A stretch of DNA of 64,000 nucleotides from DASRAJ01 sp035638255 (GTDB lineage: Bacteria > Bacteroidota > Bacteroidia > Chitinophagales > UBA10324). A program made the translations under genes and the position numbers. Under the pieces are notes generated by a model. That model saw only the letters and a program-made list of their open reading frames with translations, did not search any database and had not been told where the DNA came from. This document shows positions 50,330 to 59,510 of the stretch, piece after piece. Location: NCBI GenBank assembly GCA_035638255.1, contig DASRAJ010000082.1, forward strand, positions 1-64,000, written 5' to 3'. The first letter of the stretch is position 1; each line of letters opens with the position of its first letter.

Positions 50330-52612
50330 ATGATCAAATTAAACAAGATTAAAGGCATGTCAGGAATGTGCCTTGGTTTACTCGTTCTTATTGTTACACA
50401 AACATTGCGGAGTTCGGCTCAAACAGCAGGACCCAGCAGCTCCCAATCACCATACTTAGTTCCGGTGAATTCAGGAGTCAGGTTCACTTCGATACTTAGT
50501 GCAAATGACAGTATCAATCATTACAAGTTATCCGGCATTCCCGATGGTCTCGGAGCTTTCGACAATGGAGACGGCACATTTACTTTGTTAGTGAATCACG
50601 AAATAGTAAGCACGCTTGGAGTTGTGCGCGCTCATGGTTCAATAGGAGCATTTGTTTCAAAGTGGATCATCAACAAGCAGGACTTGTCTGTCGTCAGCGG
50701 CAGTGATCTCATTCAGAGTGTAAATCTTTGGAATGGCACCGGCTATGACGCTTACAATGCAGCGAATCCATCTTCGCTGGCAGCATTCGGCCGGTTCTGC
50801 TCTGCTGATCTGCCGCCTGTCTCGGCTTTCTATAACAGTCAATCAGGAAACGGAACCCCGGAACGCATTTACATGAATGGTGAAGAAGTAACCGACGGTC
50901 GCGCTATGGCTCACATTGTAACCGGATTGAATGGCGGAACATCCTATCAATTGCCCCAGATGGGCAAAATGGCTTTCGAGAATCAGGTGGCTAACGGCAC
51001 GGAGCAAGACAAGACTATTGTTGCCTGCACGGATGATGGAGCCATCACAACAAGCAATATTTACTTCTATGTAGGAACCAAGACAAACACAGGAACTGAA
51101 ATTGATAAAGCCGGGCTTAGCAATGGAAAATTATATGGTGTCAAGATCAACGGCTATCCTCAGGAGCGGGTGAACTCGACTACAATCAATAACCCACCTG
51201 TACCCGGTACTCATTTTGATCTCGTTGATTTAGGTTCTGTGGCCGGGTTGACCGGGTCACAAGTGGATGCAGCAAGTTTAGCTGCAGGTGCAACTTATTT
51301 TTCGCGATGCGAAGACGGAGCATGGGATCCATCCAACCTCAATGATTTTTATTTTAACACCACGGATCAGCTTGACCAGGTGAATGATGGCATTGGAACC
51401 CAGGTGGGCCGGTCACGGGTGTGGCACCTGCACTTCACTGACATTACAAATCCCGAATCGGGTGGAACTGTAGAAGCAGTTCTCGATGGAACGGAAGGAC
51501 AAAACATGCTCGACAACTTAACGATTGACCGTTCAGGTCACATCGTTAATCTGGAAGATGTAGGCAATGCTGCTCACAATGGAAAAATCTGGGATTACAA
51601 CATTTCAACTGATCTGCTCACTATGATTGGCAAGCACGATCCTGCCCGCTTTGGTGACATTGGTGTTGCTGCTACTGCTCCTTTCACTCAGGATGAGGAA
51701 ACATCAGGGGTAATAGATGTACAGGCGCTGCTTGGTCCGGGCATGTTCCTCATTGATGACCAGGCACACTACACTACCGGCATCCCTGCCAATATTGTTG
51801 AAGGCGGACAACTCCTTTCGTTCTATAATCCACTGAGTAGTGATTGCAACAACTTCACTCCGTCAGTGACACCGGGAAGCAGCACCTATTGTCACGGCAC
51901 ACAAATTACACTCAGGGCGAATGGTGGATATGGATTCACTTATCAATGGTATAAAGGAAATGCTACTCTTGTCGGAGCAACAAACGCGACATATAATGTA
52001 CTCACAAAAGGTACTTACTCAGTAGTTCAATCTAACGGCACATGCTCATGGGCTTCTGCAGTAACCATCAATATAATACCTACGCCGCAGGCTACCATTG
52101 TTGCCGGACGCGGATTGGATTTATGTCCGACCGGAAGTGTACCACTTAAAGCAGCCGGCAGCACTGCCAATTCTTATGCGTGGTATAAAGATGGTTTGGT
52201 GCTGAGCGGTGTTACGACTAAAAAAATTATTGTCAGTGAAACAGGAAACTACTCACTTGTTGTAACAAGTCCCGGCGGTTGTTCTGCGAGCTCATCTCCG
52301 GTTACAGTCGTTCAATCCTGTAAATTGAATGATGAGCAAGATGAAACCATTACATCACTCAAACTTTATCCCAATCCTGCTAACGGAAACTTTATTATTG
52401 AACTGAATGCTGCAAACACTTTGGAAACAACTGCGAATATTCAGGTGATAAATATGCTTGGCCAAATTGTCTATACAAATCAGGCAGCTATTTCAAACAA
52501 CAGGATTGTCCAGGAAGTAAAACCTGATGCATCTGTTCCCGCAGGAAATTATTTTGTAAGAGTAGCCATAGGGAGTAAAATTTATACTGGTCACATTATT
52601 TACCAGAAGTAG
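50330..52612 (+). CDS. Secreted PhoX/DUF839-like protein with T9SS sorting domain
   Basis: About 760 residues from the ATG at 50330; an ORF start at 50276 would add 18 residues without a signal-peptide pattern. The signal peptide ends near SSAQTAG. The large domain (~30-500) resembles the PhoX/DUF839 beta-propeller (GIPDGLGAFDNGDGTFTLLVNHE, ATYFSRCEDGAWDPSNLNDFYF, DQAHYTT). Two Ig-like modules follow (~510-680, STYCHGTQITLRANGGYGFTY, PQATIVAGRGLDLC). The type A sorting domain starts near 690 (LKLYPNPANGNFIIEL) and ends HIIYQK. A phosphatase role is only suggested by the fold. A strong terminator follows. Confidence 0.82.
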   Translation: MIKLNKIKGMSGMCLGLLVLIVTQTLRSSAQTAGPSSSQSPYLVPVNSGVRFTSILSANDSINHYKLSGIPDGLGAFDNGDGTFTLLVNHEIVSTLGVVRAHGSIGAFVSKWIINKQDLSVVSGSDLIQSVNLWNGTGYDAYNAANPSSLAAFGRFCSADLPPVSAFYNSQSGNGTPERIYMNGEEVTDGRAMAHIVTGLNGGTSYQLPQMGKMAFENQVANGTEQDKTIVACTDDGAITTSNIYFYVGTKTNTGTEIDKAGLSNGKLYGVKINGYPQERVNSTTINNPPVPGTHFDLVDLGSVAGLTGSQVDAASLAAGATYFSRCEDGAWDPSNLNDFYFNTTDQLDQVNDGIGTQVGRSRVWHLHFTDITNPESGGTVEAVLDGTEGQNMLDNLTIDRSGHIVNLEDVGNAAHNGKIWDYNISTDLLTMIGKHDPARFGDIGVAATAPFTQDEETSGVIDVQALLGPGMFLIDDQAHYTTGIPANIVEGGQLLSFYNPLSSDCNNFTPSVTPGSSTYCHGTQITLRANGGYGFTYQWYKGNATLVGATNATYNVLTKGTYSVVQSNGTCSWASAVTINIIPTPQATIVAGRGLDLCPTGSVPLKAAGSTANSYAWYKDGLVLSGVTTKKIIVSETGNYSLVVTSPGGCSASSSPVTVVQSCKLNDEQDETITSLKLYPNPANGNFIIELNAANTLETTANIQVINMLGQIVYTNQAAISNNRIVQEVKPDASVPAGNYFVRVAIGSKIYTGHIIYQK

Positions 52613-52630
52613 CATTGGTGGAATAGTAAA

Positions 52631-52665
52631 AACAAAACCCGTTCACATGCGGGTTTTGTTTTTTT
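52631..52665 (+). terminator. Intrinsic terminator
   Basis: AACAAAACCCG (52631-52641) pairs with CGGGTTTTGTT (52650-52660) across an 8-nt loop and is followed by a T run. It ends the 50330 gene and is symmetric, so it could also work on the minus strand. Confidence 0.9.
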
Positions 52666-52847
52666 ATGGGTAAGCCGGAACTATTCAACCCACATTTTGT
52701 CCGTAGGACTCTGCGAGCAGTTCAATAAAATAAACCGCAGTTCGCCTTCATCATGGGATTTAAAGTTTTTGTAAAAATGTTTGGCATTCTTTTTCCCGGC
52801 TTGAAAAACTGATTATACAGAACCAAATCATCCCCCTGGCGGAAAAT

Positions 52848-53156
52848 TTATGCTTCCGTTTTCAATTTCTTTTTCTTTCCTGTCTCACTACGCTTCTTTT
52901 CATTCTTCACGTTCTCCTGGTTTCCATTTTTCGATTCCTTATCTATTTTCTTTTCCGGTGTTACATAGGCAAAGTAAACAGTCATCGCATTTTGACTATC
53001 AGGAGAAGAATGAACAATTCCGATGATGGTGGCTTTGTCAACGTGAAGTGTTTCTTCCAAATGCTTTTTGAAATTATTCATGAAGTCGTTTGCATTGATG
53101 GTACCGTTGCTGGCGAATGCTGCCAGGGTGTGCTTCTTAATTTTATTCAGTTGCAT
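52848..53156 (-). CDS. Small hypothetical protein with Lys-rich tail
   Basis: About 102 residues from the ATG at 53156; the frame continues upstream to 53261 but that part has no start that fits. The N-terminal ~65 residues are helical (MQLNKIKKHTLAAFA ... FKKHLEETLHVDKATIIGIVHSS) and the tail is a run of Lys and Glu (KKIDKESKNGNQE ... KKKKLKTEA). It is not a family I recognise; a nucleic-acid-binding role is possible from the charge. It is divergent from the large T9SS gene, with a ~310-bp gap. Confidence 0.65.
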   Translation of the reverse strand: MQLNKIKKHTLAAFASNGTINANDFMNNFKKHLEETLHVDKATIIGIVHSSPDSQNAMTVYFAYVTPEKKIDKESKNGNQENVKNEKKRSETGKKKKLKTEA

Positions 53157-53469
53157 GGTGTAGTTTTTTATTTGAAGTGATAAAGGAAGATAGATGTGAG
53201 CAGAAATAAAAGCACAAAAGGAAAACTTAACATTGAAACCTTTCTGCGTTATCTGATCCACAAAGAATTCTTATTGAAAACAGGCATTCACTATTGAATG
53301 TATTCAGAAGATTAAGTCAATTGAAACACGTCGTTAAATTTTTCTTCCCATGTGAACTTACAGTTTTCACTCCCTCCATTCATTCATCATCACATAAGGC
53401 AGTATGAACGTTGCCGAAATAGTGCCCCGATACTTTTGCCCCTTCATAAAACCAAAAACAAAAAAAATT

Positions 53470-55617
53470 ATGTCAACAAAACTCTTACTCAAAATCACGA
53501 CGCTGATTGTTCTGGTGGTGGCATTCAACATCGTGAAAACGCTTGCATCAACCATTGTGGTGAACAGCAACGTTTCCGTCAGCACCACCTGGCAGGCAAA
53601 GAACAAATATGTTATCACGGGTATCATTTATGTAACAAACAATGCCACACTCACCATTGAGGCCGGAACGTGGATTCAGGGTGACAGCGCAACAAAAGGA
53701 AGTCTTGTTGTAACGCGGGGAGCAAAAATTATGGCTATTGGAACAGCTTGCAAACCGATCGTTTTCACGTCGGCAAAGTCTGCAGGTCATCGTGCCCGTG
53801 GCGATTGGGGCGGCTTGATTCTTCTTGGCTATGCGAACGTGAATTGGCCGGGTGATACCGGTCATATTGAGGGCATTACTCCTAACCCTAACACGCTTTA
53901 CGGTGGTGGTGCGTCCCCCAATGATGCCGATAACTCCGGAACGCTACAATATGTGAGAATTGAGTTTGCAGGAATTGCACTTTCGCCCAACAATGAAATC
54001 AACGGTCTCACCTTCGGCGGTGTAGGAAGCGGAACAACCATTGATCACATTCAGGTCAGTTATTCGAATGATGACTCTTACGAATGGTTTGGCGGAACTG
54101 TAAACTGCAAGTACCTCATTGCTTATGACGGTATTGATGATGACTTTGATACTGACAACGGTTACTCGGGCAAAATCCAGTTTGCTCTTGGCATGCGAGA
54201 TCCTTCAGTGGCCGATGTTTCAGGTTCAAAATCTTTTGAATCAGATAACGACCCGACAGGGACAACGAACACTCCGCAGACGAGCGCTATTTTCCAAAAC
54301 GTGACTGCTTTAGGCGGTTCGTCAAACAACGGACCTACCAATCCTCTCTTCAATGAAAGCGCACACATACGCCGCAATTCGAACATCCACATCAACAACT
54401 CAATTATGATGGGCTTCCCTCTTGGAATTTTGGTTGACGGCTCAAAGTCAATTTTTAATTGTCAAGGTTCCTCTTTATTGAATAATAATTATCTCGAGCA
54501 AGCAACAGGAAAGTATATCAAGTTTGCCGGCTGGACCAACCCTCAACCGGATCTTGCCAATGGTGATACTGCGACTGCACGCACTAACATCGAGGGTAAT
54601 GGCAACGTTTTAAGTACGACCTACAGTGGTGTTCTTACAGATCCTGATTTTCCGGCTTCGTCTCCCGACGATTTCGTTCCTGCTGCGGGCAATCCTTTGC
54701 CGTCAAGTAACACTTCACTATACTCAGGTGGTTTCTGGACATCGGTTTCTTATGTGGGCGCTTTCAATCCCGCAGGAGATAATTGGGCCGGTGACTGGAC
54801 AAACTTTGATCCTGTAAATGCTACCTACACCGTAAAGATAAATTTTACACCTACGGTAACCACCACCTTAATCACGGACGCAATTTGTCCTAATACAGGT
54901 GCTGTTGATATAAGCGTAAGTGGTGGAACTACTCCATATTCTTATTCATGGTCTAACGGAGCAACTACTCAGGACATTAGCTCAGTTGCCAAGGGTTCAT
55001 ATACTGTTACTGTTTCTGACGCCGGCAAGAATTGCAGTGTTACTCCGAAGAAATACAGTGTGAAAAGTGAACTTCCTATTCTTACCGGTTGCAACGCTAC
55101 TTCTACGAGCATTACGGTCTTTTGGTCCGGCAATTTAGCAGGACATGTTACCGGATACCAAATCCGTTATAAGAAACATACTGTTTCAACTTATGGAGCT
55201 TACATCAATGTTGGAAATGGTACCAGCACCACCATCACCGGGTTGCTATCGAATACTCAGTATGATTTTCAACTCCGGGGAACCTGCACAAGCGGAAACA
55301 CCGGTGTTTCTACTGCTCTAACCTGCGCCACAACTGCACGTTTGTCCGGCGAAAACAGCAGCAGCGGGCCAGTGCTGAATATTTACCCGAATCCATCAAC
55401 CGGGCAATTCAAAATTGACTTGAATGGATTTGCATCCGGCTCCCTGGTATCTGTGAAAGTGTCGAATGTTCTTGGTGAAGTAGTCTACAGTTTGGCGAAC
55501 GCTTCGACAGACGCTTCGATTAACATGAACCTCGGCAGTCTTCCTTCGGGAATGTACCATGCAGTTATATCTGATGGAACAAATCAACTTACTCAGAACA
55601 TCATCCTTAACAAGTAG
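53470..55617 (+). CDS. T9SS type A surface protein with SprB and FN3 modules
   Basis: About 715 residues from the ATG at 53470. The signal peptide runs to VKTLAS. A repeat-rich region (~45-450) with right-handed beta-helix-like stretches (TLTIEAGTWIQGDSATKGSL, GTLQYVRIEFAGIAL, GTTIDHIQVSYSNDDSYEWFGG) is followed by a SprB-like repeat (~470-530, AVDISVSGGTTPYSYSWSNG). Then come a fibronectin type III domain (~540-630) and a type A sorting domain (from ~640, LNIYPNPSTGQFKIDL) ending NIILNK. SprB repeats occur in gliding adhesins, so a surface adhesion role is likely. A strong terminator follows. Confidence 0.88.
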   Translation: MSTKLLLKITTLIVLVVAFNIVKTLASTIVVNSNVSVSTTWQAKNKYVITGIIYVTNNATLTIEAGTWIQGDSATKGSLVVTRGAKIMAIGTACKPIVFTSAKSAGHRARGDWGGLILLGYANVNWPGDTGHIEGITPNPNTLYGGGASPNDADNSGTLQYVRIEFAGIALSPNNEINGLTFGGVGSGTTIDHIQVSYSNDDSYEWFGGTVNCKYLIAYDGIDDDFDTDNGYSGKIQFALGMRDPSVADVSGSKSFESDNDPTGTTNTPQTSAIFQNVTALGGSSNNGPTNPLFNESAHIRRNSNIHINNSIMMGFPLGILVDGSKSIFNCQGSSLLNNNYLEQATGKYIKFAGWTNPQPDLANGDTATARTNIEGNGNVLSTTYSGVLTDPDFPASSPDDFVPAAGNPLPSSNTSLYSGGFWTSVSYVGAFNPAGDNWAGDWTNFDPVNATYTVKINFTPTVTTTLITDAICPNTGAVDISVSGGTTPYSYSWSNGATTQDISSVAKGSYTVTVSDAGKNCSVTPKKYSVKSELPILTGCNATSTSITVFWSGNLAGHVTGYQIRYKKHTVSTYGAYINVGNGTSTTITGLLSNTQYDFQLRGTCTSGNTGVSTALTCATTARLSGENSSSGPVLNIYPNPSTGQFKIDLNGFASGSLVSVKVSNVLGEVVYSLANASTDASINMNLGSLPSGMYHAVISDGTNQLTQNIILNK

Positions 55618-55656
55618 CATTTGATGAAGAATGATTAATAAGACGAATGACAAGTA

Positions 55657-55693
55657 AAATGAGGCGCACTCCGGTGCGCCTCATTTGCATTTT
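55657..55693 (+). terminator. Intrinsic terminator, 13-bp stem
   Basis: AAATGAGGCGCAC (55657-55669) pairs with GTGCGCCTCATTT (55674-55686) across a TCCG loop and is followed by a T run (55687-55695). It separates two T9SS genes. Confidence 0.9.
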
Positions 55694-55719
55694 TTTCCAA
55701 ACTAAAAAAATTCAACTCA

Positions 55720-57063
55720 ATGAAAAACAAAATTCTCCTTCTCCTTTTTCTTTTCCCGGTTTCTTTAATGGCGCAACAGCCTCATCATTCCGGCTACAAT
55801 GATTGGTTGCATAACCACCCTTCACTTGATCATGGACAATTCAATAAATGTTTAGCTCAGTCCAAATTACGCGACATGACTTACTTTCTTAGCGGAACCC
55901 GCCGGGATACATTCGATCTGCCGGGGGCAGTGTTCAATGTAGCTGACTCAGCTCAATATCTCTACAACCTTGACTCTGACTCTTCGCTCAACCGTTATGT
56001 CAAGCTCATTCACGATGTTGACAGCGGCTGGATCAATTATCTTGCTTATTACTATGGTTATGATGCGCAGTATAATAATGATACTGTCATGCTTTCATTT
56101 TGGGACAATTCCAATTTAGTCTGGCTTGCCCAGCAGTTGACTGTAAACACGTTTGATGCGAACAATAATGTGCTATCGTCTACTTTTTACATTTGGGATT
56201 CGAGCTATTGGAAAAACGCAAGCCAGGTATTATATGCCTATGATACCAGCTTCAATTTGATCCTGCAAACTCAGCTAAGCTGGAACGGAGTCTCATGGGA
56301 TGAGCTTTCAAAATTTGCTTTCTCTTATGATGCAAATAATAATCGTATCGGGGAAATTGATTCCATTGGGGGTGCGCCTGTATATAAGTATATCACCTCT
56401 TACGACTCCTCCAATTATGAAACGCAAAACATTCAGCAAACATGGAATGGCAGCACCTGGAAAAACGCTTGGAGAGATACGCTGTCGTACGATGCCAATT
56501 ACAATGTGGTAATTTATGAGCGACGTGCCTGGCATTCAGGGAGCTTCTCACTCACTGATACCAAATATGCCTATATGTTCAATGGAATGAATCAGCTCAT
56601 AGAGCGAATTGATTCCAATGGCGATGGTGCTTCGGGTTATTTTCCGGCATACAACTACACCTACACGTATGACGTGAATAATAACATGAGCTATCAATTG
56701 CAGCAGCGTTACAATCCTGCCACTGTTTCATTCGATAATACGGAGCAGATATTCTATTACTACACTACCATTATTTCAGGATTGAATTTTCCGGATGCTG
56801 ACGAGGCATTTAGCTGCAAGCTCTATCCTAATCCTGCGCAGGAATCATTGGAAATTATGATGTACGCCGCGCACGCATCGAACATTGATTTGCAGGTGCT
56901 GAACGTGAACGGACAAATTATTTCCAATAACCAGTACACTCTGAAAGCAGGATATAATTTTCTAAGGATGGATGTATCGGAATTATCTTCCGGAATTTAT
57001 TGCGCCCGCATTCTTGATGGTCAAACCAAAACACAAAGTGTAAATCGTTTTATAAAGGAATAA
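55720..57063 (+). CDS. T9SS type A protein with YD-like repeats
   Basis: A 447-residue secreted protein. The signal peptide ends near SLMAQQP. The body (~100-355) carries repeats of the pattern FAFSYDANNNRIGEIDSIGG / DTLSYDANYNVVIYE / YTYDVNNNMSYQL, a YD-repeat-like (Rhs-type) motif. The type A sorting domain begins near residue 366 (AFSCKLYPNPAQESLEIMMY) and ends SVNRFIKE. The function is unknown; YD repeats often form shells around toxins, but no toxin is present. The gene is followed by the 57132-57383 repeats. Confidence 0.85.
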   Translation: MKNKILLLLFLFPVSLMAQQPHHSGYNDWLHNHPSLDHGQFNKCLAQSKLRDMTYFLSGTRRDTFDLPGAVFNVADSAQYLYNLDSDSSLNRYVKLIHDVDSGWINYLAYYYGYDAQYNNDTVMLSFWDNSNLVWLAQQLTVNTFDANNNVLSSTFYIWDSSYWKNASQVLYAYDTSFNLILQTQLSWNGVSWDELSKFAFSYDANNNRIGEIDSIGGAPVYKYITSYDSSNYETQNIQQTWNGSTWKNAWRDTLSYDANYNVVIYERRAWHSGSFSLTDTKYAYMFNGMNQLIERIDSNGDGASGYFPAYNYTYTYDVNNNMSYQLQQRYNPATVSFDNTEQIFYYYTTIISGLNFPDADEAFSCKLYPNPAQESLEIMMYAAHASNIDLQVLNVNGQIISNNQYTLKAGYNFLRMDVSELSSGIYCARILDGQTKTQSVNRFIKE

Positions 57064-57131
57064 CGTTTAATTTCTTTTAATGGAACTCTTCGGAAAATAC
57101 ATTAATTGTGAATCGAAGAAGTTTTCGACAA

Positions 57132-57237
57132 GCTTCTAATGACAACCATCCCCGCAACCCCCGACCCCTAAAGGGGAGAGCCTCGCACTCGTTAAGCGAG
57201 CGGGGTTCTCCTTCAGGAGTTAGAGGTGCAGCGAGGG
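57132..57237. repeat. Palindromic repeat, copy 1
   Basis: An imperfect palindrome of about 106 bp beginning GCTTCTAATGACAACC and containing CGACCCCTAAAGGGGAG, then CTCCTTCAGGAGTTAGAGG and a CAGCGAG end. It is related to the DUF559-flanking repeats. Its second copy is at 57278-57383 with a period of 146 bp. No nuclease gene is present between them. Confidence 0.8.
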
Positions 57238-57277
57238 TGAATGACATTGCCAAAGAACTCGATTGAAAATAGTTTGT

Positions 57278-57383
57278 GCTTCTAATGACAACCCTCTCCG
57301 CAACCCCCGACCCCTAAAGGGGAGAGCCTCGCACTCGTCAAGCGAGAGGGGTTCTCCTTCAGGAGTTAGAGGTGCAGCGAGAG
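57278..57383. repeat. Palindromic repeat, copy 2
   Basis: Nearly identical to copy 1, with differences mainly in the loop (CAAGCGAGAGGGG versus TAAGCGAGCGGGG). The two copies are separated by 40 bp of unrelated sequence. Confidence 0.8.
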
Positions 57384-57420
57384 CCTGTCGAAAGGTTATT
57401 TTCTGAAGAGGTCTAATGAA

Positions 57421-57452
57421 AAAAAACGGGGTGAGCAATCGCTCCGTTTTTT
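57421..57452. terminator. Intrinsic terminator, bidirectional
   Basis: AAAAAACGGGGTG (57421-57433) pairs with CGCTCCGTTTTTT (57440-57452), allowing two G-U pairs, across a 6-nt loop. The A and T runs on both sides make it work for the minus-strand DUF983 gene. The stretch from 57453 to 57573 shows no gene. Confidence 0.8.
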
Positions 57453-57573
57453 TTGCAGCAGGCAAAACCAAAAAAAATCCGGTCGCGATAAATTTCCATG
57501 CCGTCCTCTGATCTCGCAGCATTGCGGGATTCACACAAGACAGGAGCAACTTCAATAAAGGAAGTGAATTCAT

Positions 57574-57978
57574 TTACTTGATCGGCAACTCCGCTTTTTC
57601 GAATGCCTCGCGGCTGAACGGGACATTCAATTGCAGCCATATAACTCTCGAGTACCGGAAAAATAACGGGAACATCAACAGCAGCAGAATCGCATTTCCA
57701 AAGACGACAAAATAAAGATGGAACCCGAAGATCGCCCAGATCAATGCGACATTGATTGCTGAAAAAATAATTGTTAATCCGTAGGACATGTACATGGCTC
57801 CCCAGTAAAAACCGGTTTCAAGAACATAAGGCTGACCACAGACAGGGCAACTTTGCGGCATGTGGCTCAACTCGCTAAGTGCGTAAGGGTTTTTATTGGT
57901 GAACATATCGCCGTGATGGCAATGCGGGCACTTCATGTAGAGAAATGAATAGAGGTGACTTTCCTTTTTCAATGACAT
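57574..57978 (-). CDS. DUF983 domain protein
   Basis: A 134-residue protein. The N-terminus has a zinc-ribbon-like Cys set: KCPHCHHGDMF (C-P-x-C) and QSCPVCGQPY, four Cys in all. Two membrane helices follow (~58-75 and ~90-110). It ends with the LQLNVPFSREAFEKAELP tail seen in the family. DUF983 proteins are small membrane proteins of unknown function common in Bacteroidota. A 6-4-6 palindrome (CGTACT-GCAA-AGTACG, 57979-57994) sits at its start codon. Confidence 0.85.
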   Translation of the reverse strand: MSLKKESHLYSFLYMKCPHCHHGDMFTNKNPYALSELSHMPQSCPVCGQPYVLETGFYWGAMYMSYGLTIIFSAINVALIWAIFGFHLYFVVFGNAILLLLMFPLFFRYSRVIWLQLNVPFSREAFEKAELPIK

Positions 57979-58083
57979 CGTACTGCAAAGTACGGTTGAA
58001 TTTATATGGCACTTGAAAAGGGATCAGATGAACAGACTCACCGGCCTGCTGTAAGGCCACGAAAATATTTCTTCAATGTCCTT

Positions 58084-59283
58084 TCACTCAACCAATATTC
58101 TTTCAGCCCCGGATTGCAGGCCGGATTGCCAGCGTAAAAAATAAACGCCGGCTGAGAACTGCGAAAGGGGCAGCTCGTATTTAGTTGTTGACTGTGGAAT
58201 AAATATTTTTTCTGAAACGATTCTTCCACTGATGTCTTCCATGAAACAAGAAACCAGTTCATGACCGGGTGGTAAATTCAAAATGATATTTGAAGACGTC
58301 GGTTGCGGATACAGAGAAAATAAATTGGATGAGGCTGTGCTGATACCTGTGGCACCCGAACTCGTATGAATGATTGTTCCCGCCCAACCTATAGCCCAGC
58401 CCTGTCCTGAAGGATTTATTTGAATGCTGTATAAGTATTCGCTTGTGCCTGAGTTTTGAGGAGTCCAGCTATTTCCTCCGTCATTCGTGGAGATAATAAC
58501 TCCGCCTGCGCCGGCGGCAATTCCGTGCAATGCATCAGTGAAATGAATATCGTACAAATCTGTTGAAACACCCGACGTCATCAGCGTCCAGTTATTTCCG
58601 CCGTCAGTAGTTTTCAGGAGCTGTCCATTGGAGCAGGCTGCCCATCCGTTTTGAGCATCGAAAAAAAATAATCCTTCCACCCAATCAAACACCCCATCAC
58701 TTTGCGTACTCCATGATGAGCCGCCATTGGTGGTATGAATAATCAAACCATCGTAGCCGGCTGCCCAGCCATTGTTTGCATCCGTAAACCATATAGAAGA
58801 TAATTCAGGATTGGAAATTTCTGTCTGATCGGTAAAGTAAATTCCAGCGTCCACCGTGTTTTCAATAATGGCATTTACACCGGTGATCCATCCCGTTGAA
58901 GCATCAATGAAAAAGACATCGCGGAATTCTTCCGTGGTACCTGCTGACAGCGATGTCCAGTTATCTCCGCCATCCGATGTATGAAGTATGGTTCCGTTGT
59001 GCCCGACGATCCATCCTTCTGTTTCACTTATCATGTCAATTGCCCGCAGCCACTCAATGGTACCTGCATCCTGGGGCTGCCAGTTATTTCCGCCATCGGT
59101 AGTATGCAGGAGGGTGCCTCCGTTACCAACTACCCAGCCGGTTGAATCATTGATGAAAGTTACCTCGCTCAGGAGAGCGCTCGTTCCCGATACTTGCGGA
59201 GACCACGCTTGCGCAAAGGTTTGAAATGCAGAACACAACAGGAAAACAAGTGTGGTTAAACTTCCGAGTAAAGTTGATTGCAT
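58084..59283 (-). CDS. Ycf48-like beta-propeller T9SS type A protein
   Basis: A 399-residue secreted protein. After a signal peptide (ending QTFAQAW) come about seven BNR/Ycf48-type blades, each with the pattern TTDGGNNWQPQDAG or STGWITG. Together they form one beta-propeller. A type A sorting domain starts near residue 318 (FSLYPQPTSSNIILNL) and ends RILVE. Ycf48/Hcf136 homologues in plants assemble photosystem II, but Bacteroidota propellers of this type are surface proteins of unknown ligand. The upstream gap holds no clear promoter element. Confidence 0.88.
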   Translation of the reverse strand: MQSTLLGSLTTLVFLLCSAFQTFAQAWSPQVSGTSALLSEVTFINDSTGWVVGNGGTLLHTTDGGNNWQPQDAGTIEWLRAIDMISETEGWIVGHNGTILHTSDGGDNWTSLSAGTTEEFRDVFFIDASTGWITGVNAIIENTVDAGIYFTDQTEISNPELSSIWFTDANNGWAAGYDGLIIHTTNGGSSWSTQSDGVFDWVEGLFFFDAQNGWAACSNGQLLKTTDGGNNWTLMTSGVSTDLYDIHFTDALHGIAAGAGGVIISTNDGGNSWTPQNSGTSEYLYSIQINPSGQGWAIGWAGTIIHTSSGATGISTASSNLFSLYPQPTSSNIILNLPPGHELVSCFMEDISGRIVSEKIFIPQSTTKYELPLSQFSAGVYFLRWQSGLQSGAERILVE

Positions 59284-59510
59284 AGTGGATGTTTTGATTA
59301 GCGATGAGTTAATCCTTGTTTCGAATACGACGAAGTTATCTGTTAATCAAAGGGAATAAAAGTTAAAAAATCATAAAGGAGAATTTTATTGGAGTATCGT
59401 AGTGAGTAGAGTGGTGGAGTAGGAAGGAAAATTTATGTAAACAATCGGCGAGTAGAGCTACGTTGAGATGCCTGCCGATAAAAAAATTTCGAGTAGGTTT
59501 GGAAGGAATG

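Noticed and set aside
57132..57383. Two-repeat CRISPR or tRNA-like structures
   Set aside because: Only two copies, each a long palindrome of ~106 bp with an internal loop; no cloverleaf or spacer pattern.
57220..57573. A 117-codon minus-strand ORF through the palindromic repeats
   Set aside because: Most of its codons come from the repeat DNA and the predicted protein is a low-quality mix of Leu, Pro and Arg; it is a by-product of the palindromes.
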